Positions 1-6,801 of a stretch of DNA of 13,592 bases are shown here, one piece after another. Location: contig JAESTY010000358.1 in NCBI GenBank assembly GCA_016763355.1, positions 1-13,592 of the forward strand, in the 5' to 3' direction. This DNA comes from Immundisolibacteraceae bacterium (GTDB taxonomy: Bacteria > Pseudomonadota > Gammaproteobacteria > Immundisolibacterales > Immundisolibacteraceae). Position 1 is the stretch's first letter; every line of letters begins with the position of its first letter. The translations under genes were made by a program, and so were the position numbers. The notes under the pieces are model-generated. The model saw only the letters and a program-made list of their open reading frames with translations. It ran no database searches and was not told the DNA's origin.

Positions 1-1
1 A

Positions 2-964
2 GATGGTTTCGTCAAAGTCATCTCGCCGATCGACGACACCCCTGCCGCTGCCGCAGGTATCGAAGCCGGCGATCTGATCATCCGCCTCAATGACACGCCG
101 GTAAAAGGCATGTCCCTGGGTGATGCGGTGAAAATCATGCGTGGCAAAGTCGGTACCGATATTCTGCTCACCATCGTCAGAGAAGGCGCCCAAAAACCGC
201 TTAAAATCACCATCAAACGGGCTGTCATCAAGGTCACTGCGGTACGGGCACGCTCGCTCGATCCAGGCTACGCCTACCTGAGAATCGCCCAATTCCAGAT
301 CAACACCGGCAAAAAAATGCGTGATGAAATCGATAAACTCAAGAAAGAAAATGACGGCCCGCTTAAAGGACTAGTGTTAGACCTGCGCAACAATCCCGGT
401 GGCGTGCTCACCGCCGCTGTGTCGGTATCCGACGCCTTTATAAAAAAAGGATTAATCGTTTATACCGAGGGTCGCAGCAAAGATTCTCAACAGAAGTTCA
501 ACGCATCGCCCACCGACATTATCAATGGCGCGCCTATCGTGGTGCTGGTCAACGGTGGTTCAGCCTCGGCCTCAGAAATTGTTGCTGGCGCGCTGCAGGA
601 TCATGGTCGCGCCGTGATCATGGGCAGCAAAACCTTTGGCAAAGGTTCTGTACAAACCGTTTTACCGATGAAAAACGAAGCTGCGCTGAAGCTAACTACC
701 GCTCGCTATTACACCCCAAACGGCCACTCTATTCAGGCCCGCGGCATTATCCCGGATATCAAACTAAAGAATATTCGGGTCACCCAGGTAAAACCGGAAT
801 TTGAAGCCATCACCGAACGCAACCTCAGCGGTCACCTTGAAAATGAAAAAGATACCGAGGAAAAAAGCAGCACCAGCGATCTGGCGACCCGGGATTTTGC
901 ACTTTACGAGGCGCTCAACCTGCTTAAAGCGGTCACCATCCTCAGTAAAAGAAGCGGTCATTAA
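2..964 (+). CDS. ctpA: C-terminal processing peptidase, S41 family (5' end missing)
   Basis: Periplasmic serine protease that trims or degrades envelope proteins, in several bacteria including cell-wall hydrolases. The reading frame is open from the first bases of the window, so the signal peptide and N-terminal region lie upstream. The visible part begins inside a PDZ domain (about positions 2-210), with the typical AAGIEAGDLI segment. The S41 catalytic domain follows. The GGSASASEI motif carries the nucleophile Ser (codon 566-568), and the general-base Lys lies 25 residues later in FGKGSVQ (codon 641-643), the spacing known for this family. LDLRNNPGG is the conserved strand before the active site. 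The C-terminus is short and charged, as is usual. The yibQ-like gene starts 24 bp after the stop, a pairing common in gammaproteobacteria (gpmI-envC-ctpA-yibQ), so they are probably co-transcribed. Confidence 0.95.
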   Translation, partial: DGFVKVISPIDDTPAAAAGIEAGDLIIRLNDTPVKGMSLGDAVKIMRGKVGTDILLTIVREGAQKPLKITIKRAVIKVTAVRARSLDPGYAYLRIAQFQINTGKKMRDEIDKLKKENDGPLKGLVLDLRNNPGGVLTAAVSVSDAFIKKGLIVYTEGRSKDSQQKFNASPTDIINGAPIVVLVNGGSASASEIVAGALQDHGRAVIMGSKTFGKGSVQTVLPMKNEAALKLTTARYYTPNGHSIQARGIIPDIKLKNIRVTQVKPEFEAITERNLSGHLENEKDTEEKSSTSDLATRDFALYEALNLLKAVTILSKRSGH

Positions 965-988
965 GCAACGCTGAAACCCTCTATCAAC

Positions 989-1870
989 ATGCGTGTGTTA
1001 AAAAAATTGCTGACTGGATTACTGCTGCTGTCGATGGCGGTTACGGGCTCAACAGCTGATCACGGCAGCGTTTCCAGAACTCTGGCCGTTGAGCCACTGC
1101 ACCAAATAGCCAACCCGGTGGCCGCAGAAGTTTCCTTACAGATACCTGCAACTGATGTTGCTGATGTTGATGGCCAGCAGCCCTGGATCGGCATCATCAT
1201 TGATGACCTCGGTTATCAGCAGAGTGATCGGCGGGTAGTACTGCTTCCAGGGCCGATAGCCTGTGCATTTTTACCCCACACTCCCTATGCGGTGGAGTTG
1301 GCGGAGCTGGCCATTCAGCAACATAAAGAGGTGATGTTGCACCAGCCGATGGAATCCACCACTGGCAAAAAACTTGGACCGGGTGCCCTCACCCTGGCGA
1401 TGGATGAAACCAGCTTTCGCCATACTCTGAACCACAACCTGGCCTCACTGCCTAATGTGTCCGGCGTCAATAATCACATGGGCAGTCTACTCACCAGCCA
1501 TTACCAGCCCATGAGCTGGTTGATGTCCGAGCTGCGTCGCCATAACTCGCTATTTTTTATCGACAGCCGTACTACCGAGCAGACAGTTGCGCTACACACC
1601 GCAACCGACAACCAGTTACCTAGCAGCCTACGAGACGTATTTCTGGACAACCAACCGGAAGCCGCCCTGGTACGGGCTCAGTTCGAGTTATTAGTCAAAA
1701 AAGCCCGCAGTCAGGGGACCGCCATTGCGATCGGCCATCCCTATGCCGAAACTATTGCCATGCTGGAAGCCGAATTGCCGAAACTCGGCGCGCGGGGAAT
1801 TAGCCTGCGACCGGTGAAAGAGATCATTAAACGTCGTCAACAGCAGTTAGTAACCGCCTGGCATCAGTAA
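989..1870 (+). CDS. yibQ: Divergent polysaccharide deacetylase family protein (YibQ-like)
   Basis: Secreted or periplasmic protein of the divergent polysaccharide deacetylase family (DUF610), a NodB-like fold whose substrate is not established. An N-terminal hydrophobic segment (residues 5-20, after a KK pair) looks like a signal peptide or anchor. A variable linker to about residue 62 precedes the domain. Conserved family segments are visible: IIIDDLGY (69-76), LHQPME (117-122), NNHMGS (161-166), IDSRT (191-195) and IGHPY (248-252). The Asp pair and the two His resemble the metal and catalytic positions of NodB enzymes. Length (293 aa) is normal. ATG at 989 is preceded by only a weak ribosome binding site, which fits translation downstream of ctpA. 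A role in cell-envelope maintenance is inferred from the neighbour. Confidence 0.9.
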   Translation: MRVLKKLLTGLLLLSMAVTGSTADHGSVSRTLAVEPLHQIANPVAAEVSLQIPATDVADVDGQQPWIGIIIDDLGYQQSDRRVVLLPGPIACAFLPHTPYAVELAELAIQQHKEVMLHQPMESTTGKKLGPGALTLAMDETSFRHTLNHNLASLPNVSGVNNHMGSLLTSHYQPMSWLMSELRRHNSLFFIDSRTTEQTVALHTATDNQLPSSLRDVFLDNQPEAALVRAQFELLVKKARSQGTAIAIGHPYAETIAMLEAELPKLGARGISLRPVKEIIKRRQQQLVTAWHQ

Positions 1871-1921
1871 GTTATTAGTCAAGCCAAAAAAGCATTCACC
1901 AGAACCATAAAGGGGAAGAAC

Positions 1922-3757
1922 GTGAGTAGGAAACCAGCCGTTTTACGACTATTACCGATATGGGTGTTGCCACTATTCGTATTACCGATGATGACCGCTA
2001 TCGCCGGGCCTGCTGCACCAGCCAATTCTCCTGCGTTTTCGCCGGCTATTTCGCTAGAACAGATACGGGCGATGAAAGAAATGGGAGATTTAAAAGCGGT
2101 GGCAAAGGCGACGGGGCTAAGCACGGTAACAGGACCAACCCAGGAACAGCTTAGCCAGGATCACTTAACCACCGACCTTGTCACCACCTACGGCATGGGA
2201 CTCAGCGCCCAGCGCTGGAGCCCGCTCGAGCAGATTAATCGCCAAAACGTCGCCAATCTGGTGCCTGCCTGGACCACCGCATTAGAGACCGAGCGAGGTC
2301 AGGAAGGTCAGCCACTGCTGTATGACGGCAAACTGTTTGTCGTCACCCATGAAGCCACCTTTGCACTCGATGCTCGCACCGGTCGCAAACTATGGCGCAA
2401 CAAAATTCGTTACAACAAAAAAATGTTGCGCATGGTCTGCTGCGGATTCGTCACACGCGGCCTGGTCATGGCCGATGGCAAACTGTTCCGCCAAACCCTT
2501 GATAACCACGTCATGGCAATCGATATGGACACCGGTGAAACCCTCTGGAAGCAACTTGCCTCCGACTGGGAAGATGGCTACACCATGACCGGCACCCCAT
2601 TAATGGCCAATGGCGTGCTCATCACCGGCACCGCCGGTGGCGACATGGGAACCCGGGGATTTCTCGACGGTTGGAACCCGGAAACCGGCGAAAAACTCTG
2701 GCGGTTCTGGACCACCGCCGCGCCGGATCAACCCGGTGGCGAAACCTGGGAAGGCGACACCTATTTACGCGGTGGCGGTGCTACCTGGTTGGCCGGATCT
2801 TATGACCCGGAGTTAAACCTGGTCTACTGGGGTATTGGTAATCCTGGCCCCTGGAACGCCAACATGCGTCCCGGCGATAACCTCTACACCGATAGCATTG
2901 TCGCCATGCGCCCGGAAACCGGCGAAATGGTCTGGCACTATCAGGTGGTTCCCAACGATACCTATGACTATGATTCGGTCAACGAGCTGATTCACGCTAC
3001 CCTGGATATCGACGGCGAGCCACGTAAAGTCATCATTCAGGCTAACCGTAACGGCTATGTTTATGTGCTCGACCGAGCCACCGGAGAACTACTGCGGGCC
3101 AGTCAATATGTGGACAAGCTAACCTGGGCCGATGGAATCGACATGGAAACCGGTCGCCCCATTCTGTCCGACGCTACTCGGAAAAACTTAACCGGCGAAG
3201 AGGTCACCGTATGGCCGTCGAATATCGGTGGCAAGAACTGGGCCCCAGCTGCTTTCAGCCCTAAAACCAAACTACTCTATTTAAACGGCATGGAAATCAG
3301 CATGCAGTTCAAACCGGTGGTGATGGCCTGGCGCAAGGGTGTTGCCTACGCCTCAGCCGAATTTTCATTTCCCGAACCCAAGCCCGGCGTACCCATGGGT
3401 TATCTGCGGGCGGTTGATCCATTAACCGGAGAGCGAGTCTGGCAGACCCCAGTCGATCCACCGGCTAATGGCGGCACCCTGGCAACGGCTGGTAATCTGG
3501 TGTTCACCGGACTGCAGACCGGCGAACTGGCAGCCTATGACATGGATAACGGCCAGCTGCTATGGCAGCACCAAACCGGATCCGGCATCATCGCGCCGCC
3601 AATCACCTACACCCTCGATGGTGAACAGTATGTGGCCATACAAAGCGGTATTGGGGGCCTGCTGGCCTGGTTTTTGCCCAATCCGAAATTTGCTCAGGTA
3701 ACCAAGGGTGCATCGATTACGGTGTTCAAACTGTTCAAACCCTGGGCTGCTGAATGA
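1922..3757 (+). CDS. PQQ-dependent alcohol dehydrogenase, lanthanide (XoxF/ExaF) type
   Basis: Periplasmic quinoprotein that oxidises primary alcohols such as methanol or ethanol and passes electrons to a cytochrome c. It starts with GTG at 1922 behind a good ribosome binding site (aaggggaag). A signal-like stretch covers residues 8-28; a poorly conserved 60-residue lead follows; the eight-bladed propeller starts near residue 88. Visible family features: adjacent Cys173-Cys174 disulfide; Trp289 in GGGATW, stacking on PQQ; Asn307 in GNPGPW, a metal ligand; catalytic Asp349; Asp351 two residues later, the diagnostic extra ligand of lanthanide-dependent enzymes; Arg376 in NRNG; Asn439-Trp440. 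The metal-ligand Glu of the family (GGE-GVRG region) is Asp241 here (GGDMGTRG). There is no C-terminal haem domain, so it is not a quinohaemoprotein; the separate cytochrome gene downstream fits. The substrate cannot be read from sequence. Not calcium-type MxaF, which has Ala at the +2 position. Confidence 0.93.
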   Translation: MSRKPAVLRLLPIWVLPLFVLPMMTAIAGPAAPANSPAFSPAISLEQIRAMKEMGDLKAVAKATGLSTVTGPTQEQLSQDHLTTDLVTTYGMGLSAQRWSPLEQINRQNVANLVPAWTTALETERGQEGQPLLYDGKLFVVTHEATFALDARTGRKLWRNKIRYNKKMLRMVCCGFVTRGLVMADGKLFRQTLDNHVMAIDMDTGETLWKQLASDWEDGYTMTGTPLMANGVLITGTAGGDMGTRGFLDGWNPETGEKLWRFWTTAAPDQPGGETWEGDTYLRGGGATWLAGSYDPELNLVYWGIGNPGPWNANMRPGDNLYTDSIVAMRPETGEMVWHYQVVPNDTYDYDSVNELIHATLDIDGEPRKVIIQANRNGYVYVLDRATGELLRASQYVDKLTWADGIDMETGRPILSDATRKNLTGEEVTVWPSNIGGKNWAPAAFSPKTKLLYLNGMEISMQFKPVVMAWRKGVAYASAEFSFPEPKPGVPMGYLRAVDPLTGERVWQTPVDPPANGGTLATAGNLVFTGLQTGELAAYDMDNGQLLWQHQTGSGIIAPPITYTLDGEQYVAIQSGIGGLLAWFLPNPKFAQVTKGASITVFKLFKPWAAE

Positions 3758-3815
3758 GATTGCCAGTCACTGCAAGCTAAACCCCAATTTACTATTTGCG
3801 ATTGCTGGGTTTAAA

Positions 3816-3839
3816 CCAGACCTAAAACCAGACCTAAAA
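3816..3839 (+). repeat. Tandem 12-bp direct repeat immediately before the cytochrome c start
   Basis: Two perfect copies of ccagacctaaaa (3816-3827 and 3828-3839) end one base before the ATG at 3841. They occupy the place where a Shine-Dalgarno sequence would be, and no purine-rich site is evident. This could be a chance duplication or could affect translation of the cytochrome. Confidence 0.8.
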
Positions 3840-3840
3840 C

Positions 3841-4200
3841 ATGAATGGATTCATCAAGTTTGTCTCAACATCGACTTTACTGCTGCTGATCAGTAATTCA
3901 CTGGTAGCCGGTGGGCTTAACCCACCCGCATTAGACAGTGCTCAAGTCGAATCCGGTATCCAGCTCTATCAACAATTTTGCCAGCGCTGCCATGGCACTG
4001 AAATGCGCAATAGCGGTGCATCAACTTTTGATTTACGCAAATTTCCCAGTGATGAATATGATCGTTTCGTCGAGTCTGTGAGCGAAGGCTACGAAGACAT
4101 GCCCGCCCACGGCGACATTCTCAACAGCGGCGAAATCGATGCCTTGTTTGCCTATATGGTGACCATTCAGCAAGCCAAACAGAAAGGTAATACCCCGTGA
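3841..4200 (+). CDS. Small periplasmic monohaem cytochrome c (XoxG-like by position)
   Basis: Single-haem class I cytochrome c, exported to the periplasm. The likely role is electron acceptor for the PQQ dehydrogenase encoded just upstream. The N-terminus (residues 4-23) is a signal peptide ending near LVAGG. The haem-binding CQRCH motif is at residues 47-51, and Met87 in EDMPAHGD is the best candidate for the sixth ligand. The C-terminal helix (GEIDALFAYM, 97-106) is typical. At 119 aa it is shorter than many XoxG/MxaG proteins, so the name rests on gene order more than on sequence. ATG at 3841 lacks an obvious ribosome binding site; the 83-bp gap from the dehydrogenase has no terminator, consistent with one transcript. 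Its stop overlaps the next gene's GTG start by 4 bp. Confidence 0.88.
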   Translation: MNGFIKFVSTSTLLLLISNSLVAGGLNPPALDSAQVESGIQLYQQFCQRCHGTEMRNSGASTFDLRKFPSDEYDRFVESVSEGYEDMPAHGDILNSGEIDALFAYMVTIQQAKQKGNTP

Positions 4201-5087
4201 GGCTCGCCCTACTGACTCTGATCTGGATCGGCTCCAGTAACCTGGCCTGGTCAATGGGCAAACCCCTGTCGATCTGTCTTGAACAACAAAACCCACCCTA
4301 CTCTACCCAACAGGGCGGACTCGACAACCTGATTGCCCTTGCCCTAGCTGATGGGCTTGGCGCACCGCTAACCATTCACTGGTTTGAAACCGAGGAGGGT
4401 GACGAAGGCAACCCAACCCTGCAGGTCAATGCGCTGCTAAGTGATGGAATTTGCGAGCTAGCCGGTGGTTTTCCAATGGCCAAAAACAGTTTTGCTGATC
4501 CTGGAGAACAACGTTATTCATTGATGCTATCCAGTGGAGAACGCCGCTCGGTGAGCCTGCAACCATTAGCACCGAGCCTGCCCTACCATGCCCGCAGCTA
4601 TACCCTGGTCTGGGCGAATGACAAACCACATCCGCCCATAAATAGTCTTGATGACCTTGAGAATATCCGTGTACTGGCCGAGGAAAACACCATCGCTGAT
4701 TTGATTCTGATGGCCCATGGCGGTGGCAAACTACGCGCCAGCATTGATCATATAAAGCCGAACGGAGATGCCTTGTTGAAAGCGCTAGCCAAACAACAAT
4801 CTGATGCTGCCTGGATCGCTTTGCACCGATTTGAGGACTGGCAACAGGCTCACCCGGACAGCCTATTTAGCCGTTCCGGTTTTCAGCACGAGTTTGCTAT
4901 TAACCTGGGTTTTGCCGCACTCAAATCCAACCACCAACTGCTCGAGCGGGTCAACAACCTGCTGACGGAGATGGCCGATGACGAGCAGATGGAACCACTG
5001 TTCGAACAACGGGGCCTGACCTACTTCCCACCTCAGCAACCTGATTTAATGCCACCTATCTCGACCCGGTTTCTCGCCAGCCACTGA
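4197..5087 (+). CDS. XoxJ/MxaJ-like periplasmic binding protein associated with a quinoprotein dehydrogenase
   Basis: Family-3-type extracellular solute-binding protein fold. In known mxa and xox clusters the J protein is a periplasmic partner needed for dehydrogenase maturation or activation, probably not an ordinary transporter component. The signal peptide covers residues 1-19. The mature start resembles MxaJ: LSICLEQQNPPYS (24-36) followed by GLDNLIALALADGLG, then a region ending LSDGICELAGG (81-91) equivalent to the LxxGxCD segment of MxaJ. No permease or ATPase gene is nearby, which supports the dehydrogenase-partner role. GTG start at 4197 overlaps the cytochrome stop (GTGA), behind aaaggt, indicating translational coupling. 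A generic amino-acid-binding protein is the alternative, less likely here. Confidence 0.82.
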   Translation: MRLALLTLIWIGSSNLAWSMGKPLSICLEQQNPPYSTQQGGLDNLIALALADGLGAPLTIHWFETEEGDEGNPTLQVNALLSDGICELAGGFPMAKNSFADPGEQRYSLMLSSGERRSVSLQPLAPSLPYHARSYTLVWANDKPHPPINSLDDLENIRVLAEENTIADLILMAHGGGKLRASIDHIKPNGDALLKALAKQQSDAAWIALHRFEDWQQAHPDSLFSRSGFQHEFAINLGFAALKSNHQLLERVNNLLTEMADDEQMEPLFEQRGLTYFPPQQPDLMPPISTRFLASH

Positions 5088-5090
5088 CTA

Positions 5091-5124
5091 GCTAATTTTG
5101 CCAGGGTTACGACCCTGGTTTAGC
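5091..5124 (+). terminator. Hairpin after the dehydrogenase cassette, possible terminator
   Basis: A perfect 7-bp stem, ccagggt/accctgg (5101-5107 with 5112-5118) closed by a tacg loop, is extended by gctaa/ttagc (5091-5095 with 5120-5124) across an asymmetric bulge. It starts 3 bp after the stop codon. The downstream T-run is poor, so efficient intrinsic termination is uncertain. Confidence 0.45.
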
Positions 5125-5172
5125 TTAAAAAAAACTAACCTTTTTAATCACTAGTTAGCCACCATTCAGCCG

Positions 5173-5178
5173 TATACT
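5173..5178 (+). promoter_or_regulatory. Candidate -10 box for the OmpA-family gene
   Basis: TATACT is a good sigma-70 -10 match in the otherwise empty 5125-5268 gap, but no convincing -35 lies 16-18 bp upstream. If used, it gives a leader of roughly 80-90 nt that contains a short inverted repeat, gtttc...gaaac, around 5221-5243. Confidence 0.35.
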
Positions 5179-5268
5179 CTGCGCCAACGGGCTGGACGGT
5201 TAACTGAAATAACATCTAATCGTTTCGGCCAGGGGGCGGAAACCACCTAATAATGGGGAATTAAAATC

Positions 5269-6099
5269 ATGGTTCATTTGTTTTCTCGCAGCAAAATCGC
5301 TGCGTTGTGTTTAATCACTTTGGTCACTAGTGGCTGCGCATCCCACAGTATCACCTCCGATTGGCGCAACTGCGCTATTGCCGGTGCTGTGGCTTCCGCG
5401 GGCCTTTCTGCTACTCAGGATAGTAAAGATGAACTGGCTGCAGCCGCTGGCGGTGCACTGGTTGGCGGCGCTATCTGTGCGCTGTTTGGCGATAAAGATA
5501 GTGATGGTGACGGCGTTAGTGACAGCAAAGACAGCTGCCCGAACACCCCCAGCGGGATCAAAGTCGACCGCCAGGGTTGCCCAACTGACCTGGATAATGA
5601 CGGCGTTGCTGATTACCTGGACGCCTGCCAGGGCACTCCACGCGGCACACCGGTGGATGCCAAAGGTTGCGCTATGGATAAAGACGGTGATGGTGTTGCT
5701 GACAGCAAAGACCAATGCCCGAACACCATAGCCGGCGCGAAAGTAAACGCCAAAGGCTGTGCCATGATCGCCTCGTTGGATGGTGTGCATTTCGGTTTTG
5801 ATAGCGCCCAGCTTTCAAGCGCCGCAAAAATGGCCCTCGATAAAAGCCTGAGCAAAATCAAAATGGCTGGCGGCTCCGTTGTCGTAGCCGGTCACACCGA
5901 TAGCCAGGGCCCAGCGGACTACAACCAGGCCCTGTCGGCAAAACGGGCAGCTGCGGTTGCAGGCTATTTGATCAGTCAGGGCCTCTCCGCGGACGGTATT
6001 TCCTCAAAAGGCTATGGTGAGTCCATGCCAGTTGCGGATAACGGCAGTTCTGCTGGTCGCATGCAGAACCGCCGAGTAGAACTACAGTTCATGAAATAG
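5269..6099 (+). CDS. OmpA-family lipoprotein with thrombospondin type-3 repeats
   Basis: Outer-membrane lipoprotein that ties the membrane to peptidoglycan. The N-terminus is a lipoprotein signal with Cys23 in LVTSGC as the likely lipidation site. A glycine/alanine-rich hydrophobic stretch (about 55-73) resembles a glycine zipper. Residues 76-165 hold three thrombospondin type-3 repeats with DxDxDGxxD-type acidic loops and paired cysteines (for example DSDGDGVSDSKDSCPN), a known calcium-binding fold. The OmpA C-terminal domain occupies 171-276; the peptidoglycan-binding pair is visible as Asp211 (GHTDSQG) and Arg226, 15 residues apart as in E. coli OmpA. No N-terminal beta-barrel is present. 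It stands alone between a weak upstream hairpin and a strong terminator, so it is likely monocistronic and, given such proteins' usual abundance, well expressed. Confidence 0.93.
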   Translation: MVHLFSRSKIAALCLITLVTSGCASHSITSDWRNCAIAGAVASAGLSATQDSKDELAAAAGGALVGGAICALFGDKDSDGDGVSDSKDSCPNTPSGIKVDRQGCPTDLDNDGVADYLDACQGTPRGTPVDAKGCAMDKDGDGVADSKDQCPNTIAGAKVNAKGCAMIASLDGVHFGFDSAQLSSAAKMALDKSLSKIKMAGGSVVVAGHTDSQGPADYNQALSAKRAAAVAGYLISQGLSADGISSKGYGESMPVADNGSSAGRMQNRRVELQFMK

Positions 6100-6117
6100 A
6101 ACTGTTTTTCTCTGATC

Positions 6118-6157
6118 AAAAAGGCCGCCTGCTAGTTTAGTGGGCGGCCTTTTTTTA
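6118..6157 (+). terminator. Strong intrinsic terminator after the OmpA-family gene, likely bidirectional
   Basis: ggccgcc (6123-6129) pairs with ggcggcc (6143-6149) and is followed by seven T (6150-6156). Five A precede the stem, so on the minus strand it also ends in a T-run and may serve the convergent lipoprotein gene. Confidence 0.93.
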
Positions 6158-6179
6158 TCCAGTAACTGGGCCTGGCCGC

Positions 6180-6515
6180 TTATTCAGATCCGCAATGGGC
6201 CTGCTGAAACTTCAGCTCCGTCGCCAGTAAATTACGCTTCTGGTCCTGTGCCGCTGCCGCTCGCAGCGCCTGCATCTGGTCACTCTGACGCGCATTAGTC
6301 GGTGATAACAGGGCGGTTGGTCTGCTGGTCAGGTAACCAGCACCAAGCTGCCGTTTCAGCCGCATGCTATTGGCCAACGACGCCTCACAACTATTCAATC
6401 CGGTAGTAACCATGGCTGGCTGCTTGCTGCAACCGGTCACCATTAACACCGCAAAAACCATCAAAATTTGTTTTAGAGCCTTCAAAGCCACCCACCCCTG
6501 GTTAATTAAAATCAC
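6180..6515 (-). CDS. Small hypothetical lipoprotein
   Basis: Not recognised as a named family. The N-terminus has lysines followed by a hydrophobic run and a lipobox, LMVTGC with Cys29, so export and lipid anchoring are likely. The mature part (about 82 residues) is mostly helical in character, rich in Ala, Leu and Gln, with two more cysteines (43 and 108) that could form a disulfide. The start shown is GTG at 6515; a second in-frame GTG at 6491 would give a more typical signal peptide beginning ALKALKQ, and neither has an ideal ribosome binding site. The gene converges on the OmpA-family gene and ends 23 bp from the shared bidirectional terminator. The signal peptide is the main evidence that it is real. 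Confidence 0.6.
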   Translation of the reverse strand: MILINQGWVALKALKQILMVFAVLMVTGCSKQPAMVTTGLNSCEASLANSMRLKRQLGAGYLTSRPTALLSPTNARQSDQMQALRAAAAQDQKRNLLATELKFQQAHCGSE

Positions 6516-6789
6516 TGCCTCGCTAATCCACTGGCCAAAAAATTTGCTGGCCTGCTAGCTTTCAACTGGACCAATATACCCACAAGCCGATGGTGAAAAC
6601 ACTTTACTGCTAAAGCATGATCGAGACATTTTTGCCAGCTGATCGCCATCAGCCAACAACATAGCTGCCCTTTCAAACCACTGTTATGATGGCCAGCCTG
6701 CCGACCTGTAGTAACAGCGTCAACTCGGTTGGTTGCGAACACCAAATTCATCTTAATTGCAGAATTTTCGGTCGATAAATTAAAAAACT

Positions 6790-6795
6790 GGAGGT
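6790..6795 (+). promoter_or_regulatory. Ribosome binding site fixing the UbiD GTG start
   Basis: A full ggaggt sits 6 bp before the GTG at 6802, which decides this start over the later in-frame ATG at 6853. Confidence 0.8.
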
Positions 6796-6801
6796 ACCAC
6801 C

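Noticed and set aside
5311..5790. 159-aa open frame on the minus strand inside the OmpA-family gene
   Set aside because: It is the antisense shadow of the repeat-rich coding region; the plus-strand product has clear domains and this one has none.
6638..6653. gctgat-cgcc-atcagc hairpin in the 286-bp gap before UbiD
   Set aside because: The stem is only 6 bp with no T-run on either strand; it may be chance, and I found no convincing promoter or gene in this gap.
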